This document shows positions 1 to 13,764 of a stretch of DNA of 64,000 nt, one piece after another. This DNA comes from Phytophthora colocasiae (Eukaryota; Oomycota; Peronosporomycetes; Peronosporales; Peronosporaceae). The stretch's first letter is position 1, and the number at the start of each line of letters is the position of its first letter. The position numbers were made by a program, and so were the translations under genes. The DNA lies in the NCBI GenBank assembly GCA_018806915.1, contig JAGKQI010000003.1, positions 1-64,000 of the forward strand. Direction: 5' to 3'. A model generated the notes under the pieces. It searched no databases. It was not told the origin of the DNA and was given only the letters and a program-made list of their open reading frames with translations.

Positions 1-50
1 GGGTCGCGTGGGTGAAAGCCACGTATCCTAACCGCCTAGACTATTTGGGA
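1..50 (-). tRNA. tRNA-Glu(UUC), copy 1, cut by window edge
   Basis: Holds the 5' 50 bases of the tRNA; the T-arm and acceptor 3' strand lie outside the window. Next copy is 617 bp away. Confidence 0.93.
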
Positions 51-114
51 GCACCCTATTCATATCAACACACCACACCAACGCACGCACAACAACACAT
101 ACCAACGCACACAC

Positions 115-148
<34 letters not shown>

Positions 149-594
149 CCCACACCAACACGCGAACGATCATACACGCAAACCATCGCACACACGCAAA
201 ACCACCACGACAACAAAAAACAAACCACTGCCACCCTTCTCGCATCGCGCACATGGACACACACTCAGAACGTATGTGGACTCGACACACACTCACGTTC
301 CATTCGTGGACTCGACGCAGACTCACATTCCACTTGTGGACTCCCCCACTCGCTCACGCTGACTCTTGACTCTTGACTGCTGACTGCTGACTGCCAACAC
401 AGACCCAAGGCGGCGCGTGACCACCGCGCAAACTCGAATTGCGGTGACTGGCACCAAAACGAGCATAAGGACTGCAAACGTGAGGCGAGTAACTGGTCTG
501 AGCGGGTCTGAACGGGTCTGGGCTGGTCTGGGCAGAGCAGAACGGAGCTGAGCTAAGCTGAGCTCAACTGAGCTGGCAGGACGGAAAAGCAAAA

Positions 595-667
595 TTCCCA
601 AACCGGGACTCGAACCCGGGTCGCGTGGGTGAAAGCCACGTATCCTAACCGCCTAGACTATTTGGGA
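595..667 (-). tRNA. tRNA-Glu(UUC), copy 2 (reference description)
   Basis: A 73-nt cloverleaf on the minus strand. Acceptor TCCCAAA pairs with TTTGGGA and the discriminator base is A. The anticodon stem CGTGG/CCACG closes the loop CTTTCAC, giving anticodon TTC (plus-strand GAA at 631-633), which reads GAA codons. An A box (TAGTCTAGGCGG) and a B box (GGTTCGAGTCC) are present, so the gene carries its own Pol III promoter. AATTTTGCTTTT follows the 3' end as terminator. No intron and no encoded CCA. The overall sequence fits eukaryotic tRNA-Glu closely, with one extra G in the D loop. The spacer on its 5' side has an uninterrupted A-run variant shared with copy 20. Confidence 0.96.
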
Positions 668-735
668 GCACCCTATTCATATCAACACACCACACCAACG
701 CACGCACAACAACACATACCAACGCACACACACAC

Positions 736-778
<43 letters not shown>

Positions 779-1216
779 CCCACACCAACACGCGAACGAT
801 CATACACGCAAACCATCGCACACACGCAAAACCACCACGACAACAAAAAAAAAACACTGCCACCCTTCTCGCATCGCGCACATGGACACACACTCAGAAC
901 GTATGTGGACTCGACACACACTCACGTTCCATTCGTGGACTCGACGCAGACTCACATTCCACTTGTGGACTCCCCCACTCGCTCACGCTGACTCTTGACT
1001 GCTGACTGCTGACTGCCAACACAGACCCAAGGCGGCGCGTGACCACCGCGCAAACTCGAATTGCGGTGACTGGCACCAAAACGAGCATAAGGACTGCAAA
1101 CGTGAGGCGAGTAACTGGTCTGAGCGGGTCTGAACGGGTCTGGGCTGGTCTGGGCAGAGCAGAACGGAGCTGAGCTAAGCTGAGCTCAACTGAGCTGGCA
1201 GGACGGAAAAGCAAAA

Positions 1217-1289
1217 TTCCCAAACCGGGACTCGAACCCGGGTCGCGTGGGTGAAAGCCACGTATCCTAACCGCCTAGACTATTTGGGA
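1217..1289 (-). tRNA. tRNA-Glu(UUC), copy 3
   Basis: Shortest unit (594 bp to copy 4): the spacer has lost about 18 bp between two ACACGCAAA direct repeats near 1418-1428. Confidence 0.95.
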
Positions 1290-1349
1290 GCACCCTATTC
1301 ATATCAACACACCACACCAACGCACGCACAACAACACATACCAACGCAC

Positions 1350-1389
<40 letters not shown>

Positions 1390-1810
1390 CCCACACCAAC
1401 ACGCGAACGATCATACACGCAAAACCACCACGACAACAAAAAACAAACCACTGCCACCCTTCTCGCATCGCGCACATGGACACACACTCAGAACGTATGT
1501 GGACTCGACACACACTCACGTTCCATTCGTGGACTCGACGCAGACTCACATTCCACTTGTGGACTCCCCCACTCGCTCACGCTGACTCTTGACTGCTGAC
1601 TGCTGACTGCCAACACAGACCCAAGGCGGCGCGTGACCACCGCGCAAACTCGAATTGCGGTGACTGGCACCAAAACGAGCATAAGGACTGCAAACGTGAG
1701 GCGAGTAACTGGTCTGAGCGGGTCTGAACGGGTCTGGGCTGGTCTGGGCAGAGCAGAACGGAGCTGAGCTAAGCTGAGCTCAACTGAGCTGGCAGGACGG
1801 AAAAGCAAAA

Positions 1811-1883
1811 TTCCCAAACCGGGACTCGAACCCGGGTCGCGTGGGTGAAAGCCACGTATCCTAACCGCCTAGACTATTTGGGA
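1811..1883 (-). tRNA. tRNA-Glu(UUC), copy 4
   Basis: Same sequence as copy 2; 630 bp to copy 5. The spacer has a double TGACTCT. Confidence 0.95.
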
Positions 1884-1951
1884 GCACCCTATTCATATCA
1901 ACACACCACACCAACGCACGCACAACAACACATACCAACGCACACACACAC

Positions 1952-1994
<43 letters not shown>

Positions 1995-2440
1995 CCCACA
2001 CCAACACGCGAACGATCATACACGCAAACCATCGCACACACGCAAAACCACCACGACAACAAAAAACAAACCACTGCCACCCTTCTCGCATCGCGCACAT
2101 GGACACACACTCAGAACGTATGTGGACTCGACACACACTCACGTTCCATTCGTGGACTCGACGCAGACTCACATTCCACTTGTGGACTCCCCCACTCGCT
2201 CACGCTGACTCTTGACTCTTGACTGCTGACTGCTGACTGCCAACACAGACCCAAGGCGGCGCGTGACCACCGCGCAAACTCGAATTGCGGTGACTGGCAC
2301 CAAAACGAGCATAAGGACTGCAAACGTGAGGCGAGTAACTGGTCTGAGCGGGTCTGAACGGGTCTGGGCTGGTCTGGGCAGAGCAGAACGGAGCTGAGCT
2401 AAGCTGAGCTCAACTGAGCTGGCAGGACGGAAAAGCAAAA

Positions 2441-2513
2441 TTCCCAAACCGGGACTCGAACCCGGGTCGCGTGGGTGAAAGCCACGTATCCTAACCGCCT
2501 AGACTATTTGGGA
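2441..2513 (-). tRNA. tRNA-Glu(UUC), copy 5
   Basis: Same sequence as copy 2; 636 bp to copy 6, with a long CAA tract (about 2582-2638). Confidence 0.95.
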
Positions 2514-2579
2514 GCACCCTATTCATATCAACACACCACACCAACGCACGCACAACAACACATACCAACGCACACACAC

Positions 2580-2637
<58 letters not shown>

Positions 2638-3076
2638 CCCACACCAACACGCGAACGATCATACACGCAAACCATCGCACACACGCAAAACCACCACGAC
2701 AACAAAAAACAAACCACTGCCACCCTTCTCGCATCGCGCACATGGACACACACTCAGAACGTATGTGGACTCGACACACACTCACGTTCCATTCGTGGAC
2801 TCGACGCAGACTCACATTCCACTTGTGGACTCCCCCACTCGCTCACGCTGACTCTTGACTGCTGACTGCTGACTGCCAACACAGACCCAAGGCGGCGCGT
2901 GACCACCGCGCAAACTCGAATTGCGGTGACTGGCACCAAAACGAGCATAAGGACTGCAAACGTGAGGCGAGTAACTGGTCTGAGCGGGTCTGAACGGGTC
3001 TGGGCTGGTCTGGGCAGAGCAGAACGGAGCTGAGCTAAGCTGAGCTCAACTGAGCTGGCAGGACGGAAAAGCAAAA

Positions 3077-3149
3077 TTCCCAAACCGGGACTCGAACCCG
3101 GGTCGCGTGGGTGAAAGCCACGTATCCTAACCGCCTAGACTATTTGGGA
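3077..3149 (-). tRNA. tRNA-Glu(UUC), copy 6
   Basis: Same sequence as copy 2; 629 bp to copy 7. The spacer carries five TGACTGC heptamers (3472-3506), the most in the array. Confidence 0.95.
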
Positions 3150-3215
3150 GCACCCTATTCATATCAACACACCACACCAACGCACGCACAACAACACATA
3201 CCAACGCACACACAC

Positions 3216-3252
<37 letters not shown>

Positions 3253-3705
3253 CCCACACCAACACGCGAACGATCATACACGCAAACCATCGCACACACG
3301 CAAAACCACCACGACAACAAAAAACAAACCACTGCCACCCTTCTCGCATCGCGCACATGGACACACACTCAGAACGTATGTGGACTCGACACACACTCAC
3401 GTTCCATTCGTGGACTCGACGCAGACTCACATTCCACTTGTGGACTCCCCCACTCGCTCACGCTGACTCTTGACTGCTGACTGCTGACTGCTGACTGCTG
3501 ACTGCCAACACAGACCCAAGGCGGCGCGTGACCACCGCGCAAACTCGAATTGCGGTGACTGGCACCAAAACGAGCATAAGGACTGCAAACGTGAGGCGAG
3601 TAACTGGTCTGAGCGGGTCTGAACGGGTCTGGGCTGGTCTGGGCAGAGCAGAACGGAGCTGAGCTAAGCTGAGCTCAACTGAGCTGGCAGGACGGAAAAG
3701 CAAAA

Positions 3706-3778
3706 TTCCCAAACCGGGACTCGAACCCGGGTCGCGTGGGTGAAAGCCACGTATCCTAACCGCCTAGACTATTTGGGA
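3706..3778 (-). tRNA. tRNA-Glu(UUC), copy 7
   Basis: Same sequence as copy 2; 617 bp to copy 8. The CAA tract runs straight into CACGCGAACG, so the usual CCCACACCAA segment is missing. Confidence 0.95.
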
Positions 3779-3840
3779 GCACCCTATTCATATCAACACA
3801 CCACACCAACGCACGCACAACAACACATACCAACGCACAC

Positions 3841-3888
<48 letters not shown>

Positions 3889-4322
3889 CGCGAACGATCA
3901 TACACGCAAACCATCGCACACACGCAAAACCACCACGACAACAAAAAACAAACCACTGCCACCCTTCTCGCATCGCGCACATGGACACACACTCAGAACG
4001 TATGTGGACTCGACACACACTCACGTTCCATTCGTGGACTCGACGCAGACTCACATTCCACTTGTGGACTCCCCCACTCGCTCACGCTGACTCTTGACTC
4101 TTGACTGCTGACTGCTGACTGCCAACACAGACCCAAGGCGGCGCGTGACCACCGCGCAAACTCGAATTGCGGTGACTGGCACCAAAACGAGCATAAGGAC
4201 TGCAAACGTGAGGCGAGTAACTGGTCTGAGCGGGTCTGAACGGGTCTGGGCTGGTCTGGGCAGAGCAGAACGGAGCTGAGCTAAGCTGAGCTCAACTGAG
4301 CTGGCAGGACGGAAAAGCAAAA

Positions 4323-4395
4323 TTCCCAAACCGGGACTCGAACCCGGGTCGCGTGGGTGAAAGCCACGTATCCTAACCGCCTAGACTATTTGGGA
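4323..4395 (-). tRNA. tRNA-Glu(UUC), copy 8
   Basis: Same sequence as copy 2; 615 bp to copy 9. Confidence 0.95.
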
Positions 4396-4461
4396 GCACC
4401 CTATTCATATCAACACACCACACCAACGCACGCACAACAACACATACCAACGCACACACAC

Positions 4462-4498
<37 letters not shown>

Positions 4499-4937
4499 CC
4501 CACACCAACACGCGAACGATCATACACGCAAACCATCGCACACACGCAAAACCACCACGACAACAAAAAACAAACCACTGCCACCCTTCTCGCATCGCGC
4601 ACATGGACACACACTCAGAACGTATGTGGACTCGACACACACTCACGTTCCATTCGTGGACTCGACGCAGACTCACATTCCACTTGTGGACTCCCCCACT
4701 CGCTCACGCTGACTCTTGACTGCTGACTGCTGACTGCCAACACAGACCCAAGGCGGCGCGTGACCACCGCGCAAACTCGAATTGCGGTGACTGGCACCAA
4801 AACGAGCATAAGGACTGCAAACGTGAGGCGAGTAACTGGTCTGAGCGGGTCTGAACGGGTCTGGGCTGGTCTGGGCAGAGCAGAACGGAGCTGAGCTAAG
4901 CTGAGCTCAACTGAGCTGGCAGGACGGAAAAGCAAAA

Positions 4938-5010
4938 TTCCCAAACCGGGACTCGAACCCGGGTCGCGTGGGTGAAAGCCACGTATCCTAACCGCCTAGA
5001 CTATTTGGGA
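4938..5010 (-). tRNA. tRNA-Glu(UUC), copy 9
   Basis: Same sequence as copy 2; longest unit (648 bp), because of a CAA tract of about 22 repeats (5074-5140). Confidence 0.95.
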
Positions 5011-5072
5011 GCACCCTATTCATATCAACACACCACACCAACGCACGCACAACAACACATACCAACGCACAC

Positions 5073-5139
<67 letters not shown>

Positions 5140-5585
5140 CCCACACCAACACGCGAACGATCATACACGCAAACCATCGCACACACGCAAAACCACCACG
5201 ACAACAAAAAACAAACCACTGCCACCCTTCTCGCATCGCGCACATGGACACACACTCAGAACGTATGTGGACTCGACACACACTCACGTTCCATTCGTGG
5301 ACTCGACGCAGACTCACATTCCACTTGTGGACTCCCCCACTCGCTCACGCTGACTCTTGACTCTTGACTGCTGACTGCTGACTGCCAACACAGACCCAAG
5401 GCGGCGCGTGACCACCGCGCAAACTCGAATTGCGGTGACTGGCACCAAAACGAGCATAAGGACTGCAAACGTGAGGCGAGTAACTGGTCTGAGCGGGTCT
5501 GAACGGGTCTGGGCTGGTCTGGGCAGAGCAGAACGGAGCTGAGCTAAGCTGAGCTCAACTGAGCTGGCAGGACGGAAAAGCAAAA

Positions 5586-5658
5586 TTCCCAAACCGGGAC
5601 TCGAACCCGGGTCGCGTGGGTGAAAGCCACGTATCCTAACCGCCTAGACTATTTGGGA
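5586..5658 (-). tRNA. tRNA-Glu(UUC), copy 10
   Basis: Same sequence as copy 2; 633 bp to copy 11. Confidence 0.95.
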
Positions 5659-5726
5659 GCACCCTATTCATATCAACACACCACACCAACGCACGCACAA
5701 CAACACATACCAACGCACACACACAC

Positions 5727-5772
<46 letters not shown>

Positions 5773-6218
5773 CCCACACCAACACGCGAACGATCATACA
5801 CGCAAACCATCGCACACACGCAAAACCACCACGACAACAAAAAACAAACCACTGCCACCCTTCTCGCATCGCGCACATGGACACACACTCAGAACGTATG
5901 TGGACTCGACACACACTCACGTTCCATTCGTGGACTCGACGCAGACTCACATTCCACTTGTGGACTCCCCCACTCGCTCACGCTGACTCTTGACTCTTGA
6001 CTGCTGACTGCTGACTGCCAACACAGACCCAAGGCGGCGCGTGACCACCGCGCAAACTCGAATTGCGGTGACTGGCACCAAAACGAGCATAAGGACTGCA
6101 AACGTGAGGCGAGTAACTGGTCTGAGCGGGTCTGAACGGGTCTGGGCTGGTCTGGGCAGAGCAGAACGGAGCTGAGCTAAGCTGAGCTCAACTGAGCTGG
6201 CAGGACGGAAAAGCAAAA

Positions 6219-6291
6219 TTCCCAAACCGGGACTCGAACCCGGGTCGCGTGGGTGAAAGCCACGTATCCTAACCGCCTAGACTATTTGGGA
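6219..6291 (-). tRNA. tRNA-Glu(UUC), copy 11
   Basis: Same sequence as copy 2; 614 bp to copy 12. Confidence 0.95.
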
Positions 6292-6353
6292 GCACCCTAT
6301 TCATATCAACACACCACACCAACGCACGCACAACAACACATACCAACGCACAC

Positions 6354-6393
<40 letters not shown>

Positions 6394-6832
6394 CCCACAC
6401 CAACACGCGAACGATCATACACGCAAACCATCGCACACACGCAAAACCACCACGACAACAAAAAACAAACCACTGCCACCCTTCTCGCATCGCGCACATG
6501 GACACACACTCAGAACGTATGTGGACTCGACACACACTCACGTTCCATTCGTGGACTCGACGCAGACTCACATTCCACTTGTGGACTCCCCCACTCGCTC
6601 ACGCTGACTCTTGACTGCTGACTGCTGACTGCCAACACAGACCCAAGGCGGCGCGTGACCACCGCGCAAACTCGAATTGCGGTGACTGGCACCAAAACGA
6701 GCATAAGGACTGCAAACGTGAGGCGAGTAACTGGTCTGAGCGGGTCTGAACGGGTCTGGGCTGGTCTGGGCAGAGCAGAACGGAGCTGAGCTAAGCTGAG
6801 CTCAACTGAGCTGGCAGGACGGAAAAGCAAAA

Positions 6833-6905
6833 TTCCCAAACCGGGACTCGAACCCGGGTCGCGTGGGTGAAAGCCACGTATCCTAACCGCCTAGACTATT
6901 TGGGA
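6833..6905 (-). tRNA. tRNA-Glu(UUC), copy 12
   Basis: Same sequence as copy 2; 638 bp to copy 13. Confidence 0.95.
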
Positions 6906-6969
6906 GCACCCTATTCATATCAACACACCACACCAACGCACGCACAACAACACATACCAACGCACACAC

Positions 6970-7024
<55 letters not shown>

Positions 7025-7470
7025 CCCACACCAACACGCGAACGATCATACACGCAAACCATCGCACACACGCAAAACCACCACGACAACAAAAAACAAA
7101 CCACTGCCACCCTTCTCGCATCGCGCACATGGACACACACTCAGAACGTATGTGGACTCGACACACACTCACGTTCCATTCGTGGACTCGACGCAGACTC
7201 ACATTCCACTTGTGGACTCCCCCACTCGCTCACGCTGACTCTTGACTCTTGACTGCTGACTGCTGACTGCCAACACAGACCCAAGGCGGCGCGTGACCAC
7301 CGCGCAAACTCGAATTGCGGTGACTGGCACCAAAACGAGCATAAGGACTGCAAACGTGAGGCGAGTAACTGGTCTGAGCGGGTCTGAACGGGTCTGGGCT
7401 GGTCTGGGCAGAGCAGAACGGAGCTGAGCTAAGCTGAGCTCAACTGAGCTGGCAGGACGGAAAAGCAAAA

Positions 7471-7543
7471 TTCCCAAACCGGGACTCGAACCCGGGTCGC
7501 GTGGGTGAAAGCCACGTATCCTAACCGCCTAGACTATTTGGGA
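7471..7543 (-). tRNA. tRNA-Glu(UUC), copy 13
   Basis: Same sequence as copy 2; 619 bp to copy 14. Confidence 0.95.
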
Positions 7544-7609
7544 GCACCCTATTCATATCAACACACCACACCAACGCACGCACAACAACACATACCAACG
7601 CACACACAC

Positions 7610-7643
<34 letters not shown>

Positions 7644-8089
7644 CCCACACCAACACGCGAACGATCATACACGCAAACCATCGCACACACGCAAAACCAC
7701 CACGACAACAAAAAACAAACCACTGCCACCCTTCTCGCATCGCGCACATGGACACACACTCAGAACGTATGTGGACTCGACACACACTCACGTTCCATTC
7801 GTGGACTCGACGCAGACTCACATTCCACTTGTGGACTCCCCCACTCGCTCACGCTGACTCTTGACTCTTGACTGCTGACTGCTGACTGCCAACACAGACC
7901 CAAGGCGGCGCGTGACCACCGCGCAAACTCGAATTGCGGTGACTGGCACCAAAACGAGCATAAGGACTGCAAACGTGAGGCGAGTAACTGGTCTGAGCGG
8001 GTCTGAACGGGTCTGGGCTGGTCTGGGCAGAGCAGAACGGAGCTGAGCTAAGCTGAGCTCAACTGAGCTGGCAGGACGGAAAAGCAAAA

Positions 8090-8162
8090 TTCCCAAACCG
8101 GGACTCGAACCCGGGTCGCGTGGGTGAAAGCCACGTATCCTAACCGCCTAGACTATTTGGGA
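8090..8162 (-). tRNA. tRNA-Glu(UUC), copy 14
   Basis: Same sequence as copy 2; 618 bp to copy 15. The spacer has the ACATACAAACG variant (usual ACATACCAACG) shared with copies 19, 20, 24 and 29. Confidence 0.95.
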
Positions 8163-8224
8163 GCACCCTATTCATATCAACACACCACACCAACGCACGC
8201 ACAACAACACATACAAACGCACAC

Positions 8225-8261
<37 letters not shown>

Positions 8262-8707
8262 CCCACACCAACACGCGAACGATCATACACGCAAACCATC
8301 GCACACACGCAAAACCACCACGACAACAAAAAACAAACCACTGCCACCCTTCTCGCATCGCGCACATGGACACACACTCAGAACGTATGTGGACTCGACA
8401 CACACTCACGTTCCATTCGTGGACTCGACGCAGACTCACATTCCACTTGTGGACTCCCCCACTCGCTCACGCTGACTCTTGACTCTTGACTGCTGACTGC
8501 TGACTGCCAACACAGACCCAAGGCGGCGCGTGACCACCGCGCAAACTCGAATTGCGGTGACTGGCACCAAAACGAGCATAAGGACTGCAAACGTGAGGCG
8601 AGTAACTGGTCTGAGCGGGTCTGAACGGGTCTGGGCTGGTCTGGGCAGAGCAGAACGGAGCTGAGCTAAGCTGAGCTCAACTGAGCTGGCAGGACGGAAA
8701 AGCAAAA

Positions 8708-8780
8708 TTCCCAAACCGGGACTCGAACCCGGGTCGCGTGGGTGAAAGCCACGTATCCTAACCGCCTAGACTATTTGGGA
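8708..8780 (-). tRNA. tRNA-Glu(UUC), copy 15
   Basis: Same sequence as copy 2; 629 bp to copy 16. Confidence 0.95.
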
Positions 8781-8844
8781 GCACCCTATTCATATCAACA
8801 CACCACACCAACGCACGCACAACAACACATACCAACGCACACAC

Positions 8845-8890
<46 letters not shown>

Positions 8891-9336
8891 CCCACACCAA
8901 CACGCGAACGATCATACACGCAAACCATCGCACACACGCAAAACCACCACGACAACAAAAAACAAACCACTGCCACCCTTCTCGCATCGCGCACATGGAC
9001 ACACACTCAGAACGTATGTGGACTCGACACACACTCACGTTCCATTCGTGGACTCGACGCAGACTCACATTCCACTTGTGGACTCCCCCACTCGCTCACG
9101 CTGACTCTTGACTCTTGACTGCTGACTGCTGACTGCCAACACAGACCCAAGGCGGCGCGTGACCACCGCGCAAACTCGAATTGCGGTGACTGGCACCAAA
9201 ACGAGCATAAGGACTGCAAACGTGAGGCGAGTAACTGGTCTGAGCGGGTCTGAACGGGTCTGGGCTGGTCTGGGCAGAGCAGAACGGAGCTGAGCTAAGC
9301 TGAGCTCAACTGAGCTGGCAGGACGGAAAAGCAAAA

Positions 9337-9409
9337 TTCCCAAACCGGGACTCGAACCCGGGTCGCGTGGGTGAAAGCCACGTATCCTAACCGCCTAGAC
9401 TATTTGGGA
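9337..9409 (-). tRNA. tRNA-Glu(UUC), copy 16
   Basis: Same sequence as copy 2; 624 bp to copy 17. The spacer has four TGACTGC heptamers after one TGACTCT, shared with copies 17, 22, 23 and 36. Confidence 0.95.
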
Positions 9410-9471
9410 GCACCCTATTCATATCAACACACCACACCAACGCACGCACAACAACACATACCAACGCACAC

Positions 9472-9514
<43 letters not shown>

Positions 9515-9960
9515 CCCACACCAACACGCGAACGATCATACACGCAAACCATCGCACACACGCAAAACCACCACGACAACAAAAAACAAACCACTGCCAC
9601 CCTTCTCGCATCGCGCACATGGACACACACTCAGAACGTATGTGGACTCGACACACACTCACGTTCCATTCGTGGACTCGACGCAGACTCACATTCCACT
9701 TGTGGACTCCCCCACTCGCTCACGCTGACTCTTGACTGCTGACTGCTGACTGCTGACTGCCAACACAGACCCAAGGCGGCGCGTGACCACCGCGCAAACT
9801 CGAATTGCGGTGACTGGCACCAAAACGAGCATAAGGACTGCAAACGTGAGGCGAGTAACTGGTCTGAGCGGGTCTGAACGGGTCTGGGCTGGTCTGGGCA
9901 GAGCAGAACGGAGCTGAGCTAAGCTGAGCTCAACTGAGCTGGCAGGACGGAAAAGCAAAA

Positions 9961-10033
9961 TTCCCAAACCGGGACTCGAACCCGGGTCGCGTGGGTGAAA
10001 GCCACGTATCCTAACCGCCTAGACTATTTGGGA
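9961..10033 (-). tRNA. tRNA-Glu(UUC), copy 17
   Basis: Same sequence as copy 2; 633 bp to copy 18. Four-heptamer spacer type. Confidence 0.95.
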
Positions 10034-10095
10034 GCACCCTATTCATATCAACACACCACACCAACGCACGCACAACAACACATACCAACGCACAC

Positions 10096-10147
<52 letters not shown>

Positions 10148-10593
10148 CCCACACCAACACGCGAACGATCATACACGCAAACCATCGCACACACGCAAAA
10201 CCACCACGACAACAAAAAACAAACCACTGCCACCCTTCTCGCATCGCGCACATGGACACACACTCAGAACGTATGTGGACTCGACACACACTCACGTTCC
10301 ATTCGTGGACTCGACGCAGACTCACATTCCACTTGTGGACTCCCCCACTCGCTCACGCTGACTCTTGACTGCTGACTGCTGACTGCTGACTGCCAACACA
10401 GACCCAAGGCGGCGCGTGACCACCGCGCAAACTCGAATTGCGGTGACTGGCACCAAAACGAGCATAAGGACTGCAAACGTGAGGCGAGTAACTGGTCTGA
10501 GCGGGTCTGAACGGGTCTGGGCTGGTCTGGGCAGAGCAGAACGGAGCTGAGCTAAGCTGAGCTCAACTGAGCTGGCAGGACGGAAAAGCAAAA

Positions 10594-10666
10594 TTCCCAA
10601 ACCGGGACTCGAACCCGGGTCGCGTGGGTGAAAGCCACGTATCCTAACCGCCTAGACTATTTGGGA
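10594..10666 (-). tRNA. tRNA-Glu(UUC), copy 18
   Basis: Same sequence as copy 2; 636 bp to copy 19. Confidence 0.95.
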
Positions 10667-10728
10667 GCACCCTATTCATATCAACACACCACACCAACGC
10701 ACGCACAACAACACATACCAACGCACAC

Positions 10729-10783
<55 letters not shown>

Positions 10784-11229
10784 CCCACACCAACACGCGA
10801 ACGATCATACACGCAAACCATCGCACACACGCAAAACCACCACGACAACAAAAAACAAACCACTGCCACCCTTCTCGCATCGCGCACATGGACACACACT
10901 CAGAACGTATGTGGACTCGACACACACTCACGTTCCATTCGTGGACTCGACGCAGACTCACATTCCACTTGTGGACTCCCCCACTCGCTCACGCTGACTC
11001 TTGACTCTTGACTGCTGACTGCTGACTGCCAACACAGACCCAAGGCGGCGCGTGACCACCGCGCAAACTCGAATTGCGGTGACTGGCACCAAAACGAGCA
11101 TAAGGACTGCAAACGTGAGGCGAGTAACTGGTCTGAGCGGGTCTGAACGGGTCTGGGCTGGTCTGGGCAGAGCAGAACGGAGCTGAGCTAAGCTGAGCTC
11201 AACTGAGCTGGCAGGACGGAAAAGCAAAA

Positions 11230-11302
11230 TTCCCAAACCGGGACTCGAACCCGGGTCGCGTGGGTGAAAGCCACGTATCCTAACCGCCTAGACTATTTGG
11301 GA
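11230..11302 (-). tRNA. tRNA-Glu(UUC), copy 19
   Basis: Same sequence as copy 2; 630 bp to copy 20. Spacer has the ACATACAAACG variant. Confidence 0.95.
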
Positions 11303-11364
11303 GCACCCTATTCATATCAACACACCACACCAACGCACGCACAACAACACATACAAACGCACAC

Positions 11365-11413
<49 letters not shown>

Positions 11414-11859
11414 CCCACACCAACACGCGAACGATCATACACGCAAACCATCGCACACACGCAAAACCACCACGACAACAAAAAACAAACCACTGCCACC
11501 CTTCTCGCATCGCGCACATGGACACACACTCAGAACGTATGTGGACTCGACACACACTCACGTTCCATTCGTGGACTCGACGCAGACTCACATTCCACTT
11601 GTGGACTCCCCCACTCGCTCACGCTGACTCTTGACTCTTGACTGCTGACTGCTGACTGCCAACACAGACCCAAGGCGGCGCGTGACCACCGCGCAAACTC
11701 GAATTGCGGTGACTGGCACCAAAACGAGCATAAGGACTGCAAACGTGAGGCGAGTAACTGGTCTGAGCGGGTCTGAACGGGTCTGGGCTGGTCTGGGCAG
11801 AGCAGAACGGAGCTGAGCTAAGCTGAGCTCAACTGAGCTGGCAGGACGGAAAAGCAAAA

Positions 11860-11932
11860 TTCCCAAACCGGGACTCGAACCCGGGTCGCGTGGGTGAAAG
11901 CCACGTATCCTAACCGCCTAGACTATTTGGGA
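11860..11932 (-). tRNA. tRNA-Glu(UUC), copy 20
   Basis: Same sequence as copy 2; 635 bp to copy 21. Combines the ACATACAAACG variant with the A-run variant of copy 2, so it looks recombinant. Confidence 0.95.
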
Positions 11933-11994
11933 GCACCCTATTCATATCAACACACCACACCAACGCACGCACAACAACACATACAAACGCACAC

Positions 11995-12049
<55 letters not shown>

Positions 12050-12494
12050 CCCACACCAACACGCGAACGATCATACACGCAAACCATCGCACACACGCAA
12101 AACCACCACGACAACAAAAAAAAAACACTGCCACCCTTCTCGCATCGCGCACATGGACACACACTCAGAACGTATGTGGACTCGACACACACTCACGTTC
12201 CATTCGTGGACTCGACGCAGACTCACATTCCACTTGTGGACTCCCCCACTCGCTCACGCTGACTCTTGACTCTTGACTGCTGACTGCTGACTGCCAACAC
12301 AGACCCAAGGCGGCGCGTGACCACCGCGCAAACTCGAATTGCGGTGACTGGCACCAAAACGAGCATAAGGACTGCAAACGTGAGGCGAGTAACTGGTCTG
12401 AGCGGGTCTGAACGGGTCTGGGCTGGTCTGGGCAGAGCAGAACGGAGCTGAGCTAAGCTGAGCTCAACTGAGCTGGCAGGACGGAAAAGCAAAA

Positions 12495-12567
12495 TTCCCA
12501 AACCGGGACTCGAACCCGGGTCGCGTGGGTGAAAGCCACGTATCCTAACCGCCTAGACTATTTGGGA
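12495..12567 (-). tRNA. tRNA-Glu(UUC), copy 21
   Basis: Same sequence as copy 2; 639 bp to copy 22. Private A-to-G change in the spacer (AAAAAGCAAACC near 12765). Confidence 0.95.
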
Positions 12568-12633
12568 GCACCCTATTCATATCAACACACCACACCAACG
12601 CACGCACAACAACACATACCAACGCACACACAC

Positions 12634-12694
<61 letters not shown>

Positions 12695-13133
12695 CCCACA
12701 CCAACACGCGAACGATCATACACGCAAACCATCGCACACACGCAAAACCACCACGACAACAAAAAGCAAACCACTGCCACCCTTCTCGCATCGCGCACAT
12801 GGACACACACTCAGAACGTATGTGGACTCGACACACACTCACGTTCCATTCGTGGACTCGACGCAGACTCACATTCCACTTGTGGACTCCCCCACTCGCT
12901 CACGCTGACTCTTGACTGCTGACTGCTGACTGCCAACACAGACCCAAGGCGGCGCGTGACCACCGCGCAAACTCGAATTGCGGTGACTGGCACCAAAACG
13001 AGCATAAGGACTGCAAACGTGAGGCGAGTAACTGGTCTGAGCGGGTCTGAACGGGTCTGGGCTGGTCTGGGCAGAGCAGAACGGAGCTGAGCTAAGCTGA
13101 GCTCAACTGAGCTGGCAGGACGGAAAAGCAAAA

Positions 13134-13206
13134 TTCCCAAACCGGGACTCGAACCCGGGTCGCGTGGGTGAAAGCCACGTATCCTAACCGCCTAGACTAT
13201 TTGGGA
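13134..13206 (-). tRNA. tRNA-Glu(UUC), copy 22
   Basis: Same sequence as copy 2; 631 bp to copy 23. Private deletion just after the CAA tract (reads CGCCACGATC near 13334) plus a short A-run variant and four heptamers. Confidence 0.95.
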
Positions 13207-13268
13207 GCACCCTATTCATATCAACACACCACACCAACGCACGCACAACAACACATACCAACGCACAC

Positions 13269-13332
<64 letters not shown>

Positions 13333-13764
13333 CGCCACGATCATACACGCAAACCATCGCACACACGCAAAACCACCACGACAACAAAAAAAAACCACTG
13401 CCACCCTTCTCGCATCGCGCACATGGACACACACTCAGAACGTATGTGGACTCGACACACACTCACGTTCCATTCGTGGACTCGACGCAGACTCACATTC
13501 CACTTGTGGACTCCCCCACTCGCTCACGCTGACTCTTGACTGCTGACTGCTGACTGCTGACTGCCAACACAGACCCAAGGCGGCGCGTGACCACCGCGCA
13601 AACTCGAATTGCGGTGACTGGCACCAAAACGAGCATAAGGACTGCAAACGTGAGGCGAGTAACTGGTCTGAGCGGGTCTGAACGGGTCTGGGCTGGTCTG
13701 GGCAGAGCAGAACGGAGCTGAGCTAAGCTGAGCTCAACTGAGCTGGCAGGACGGAAAAGCAAAA

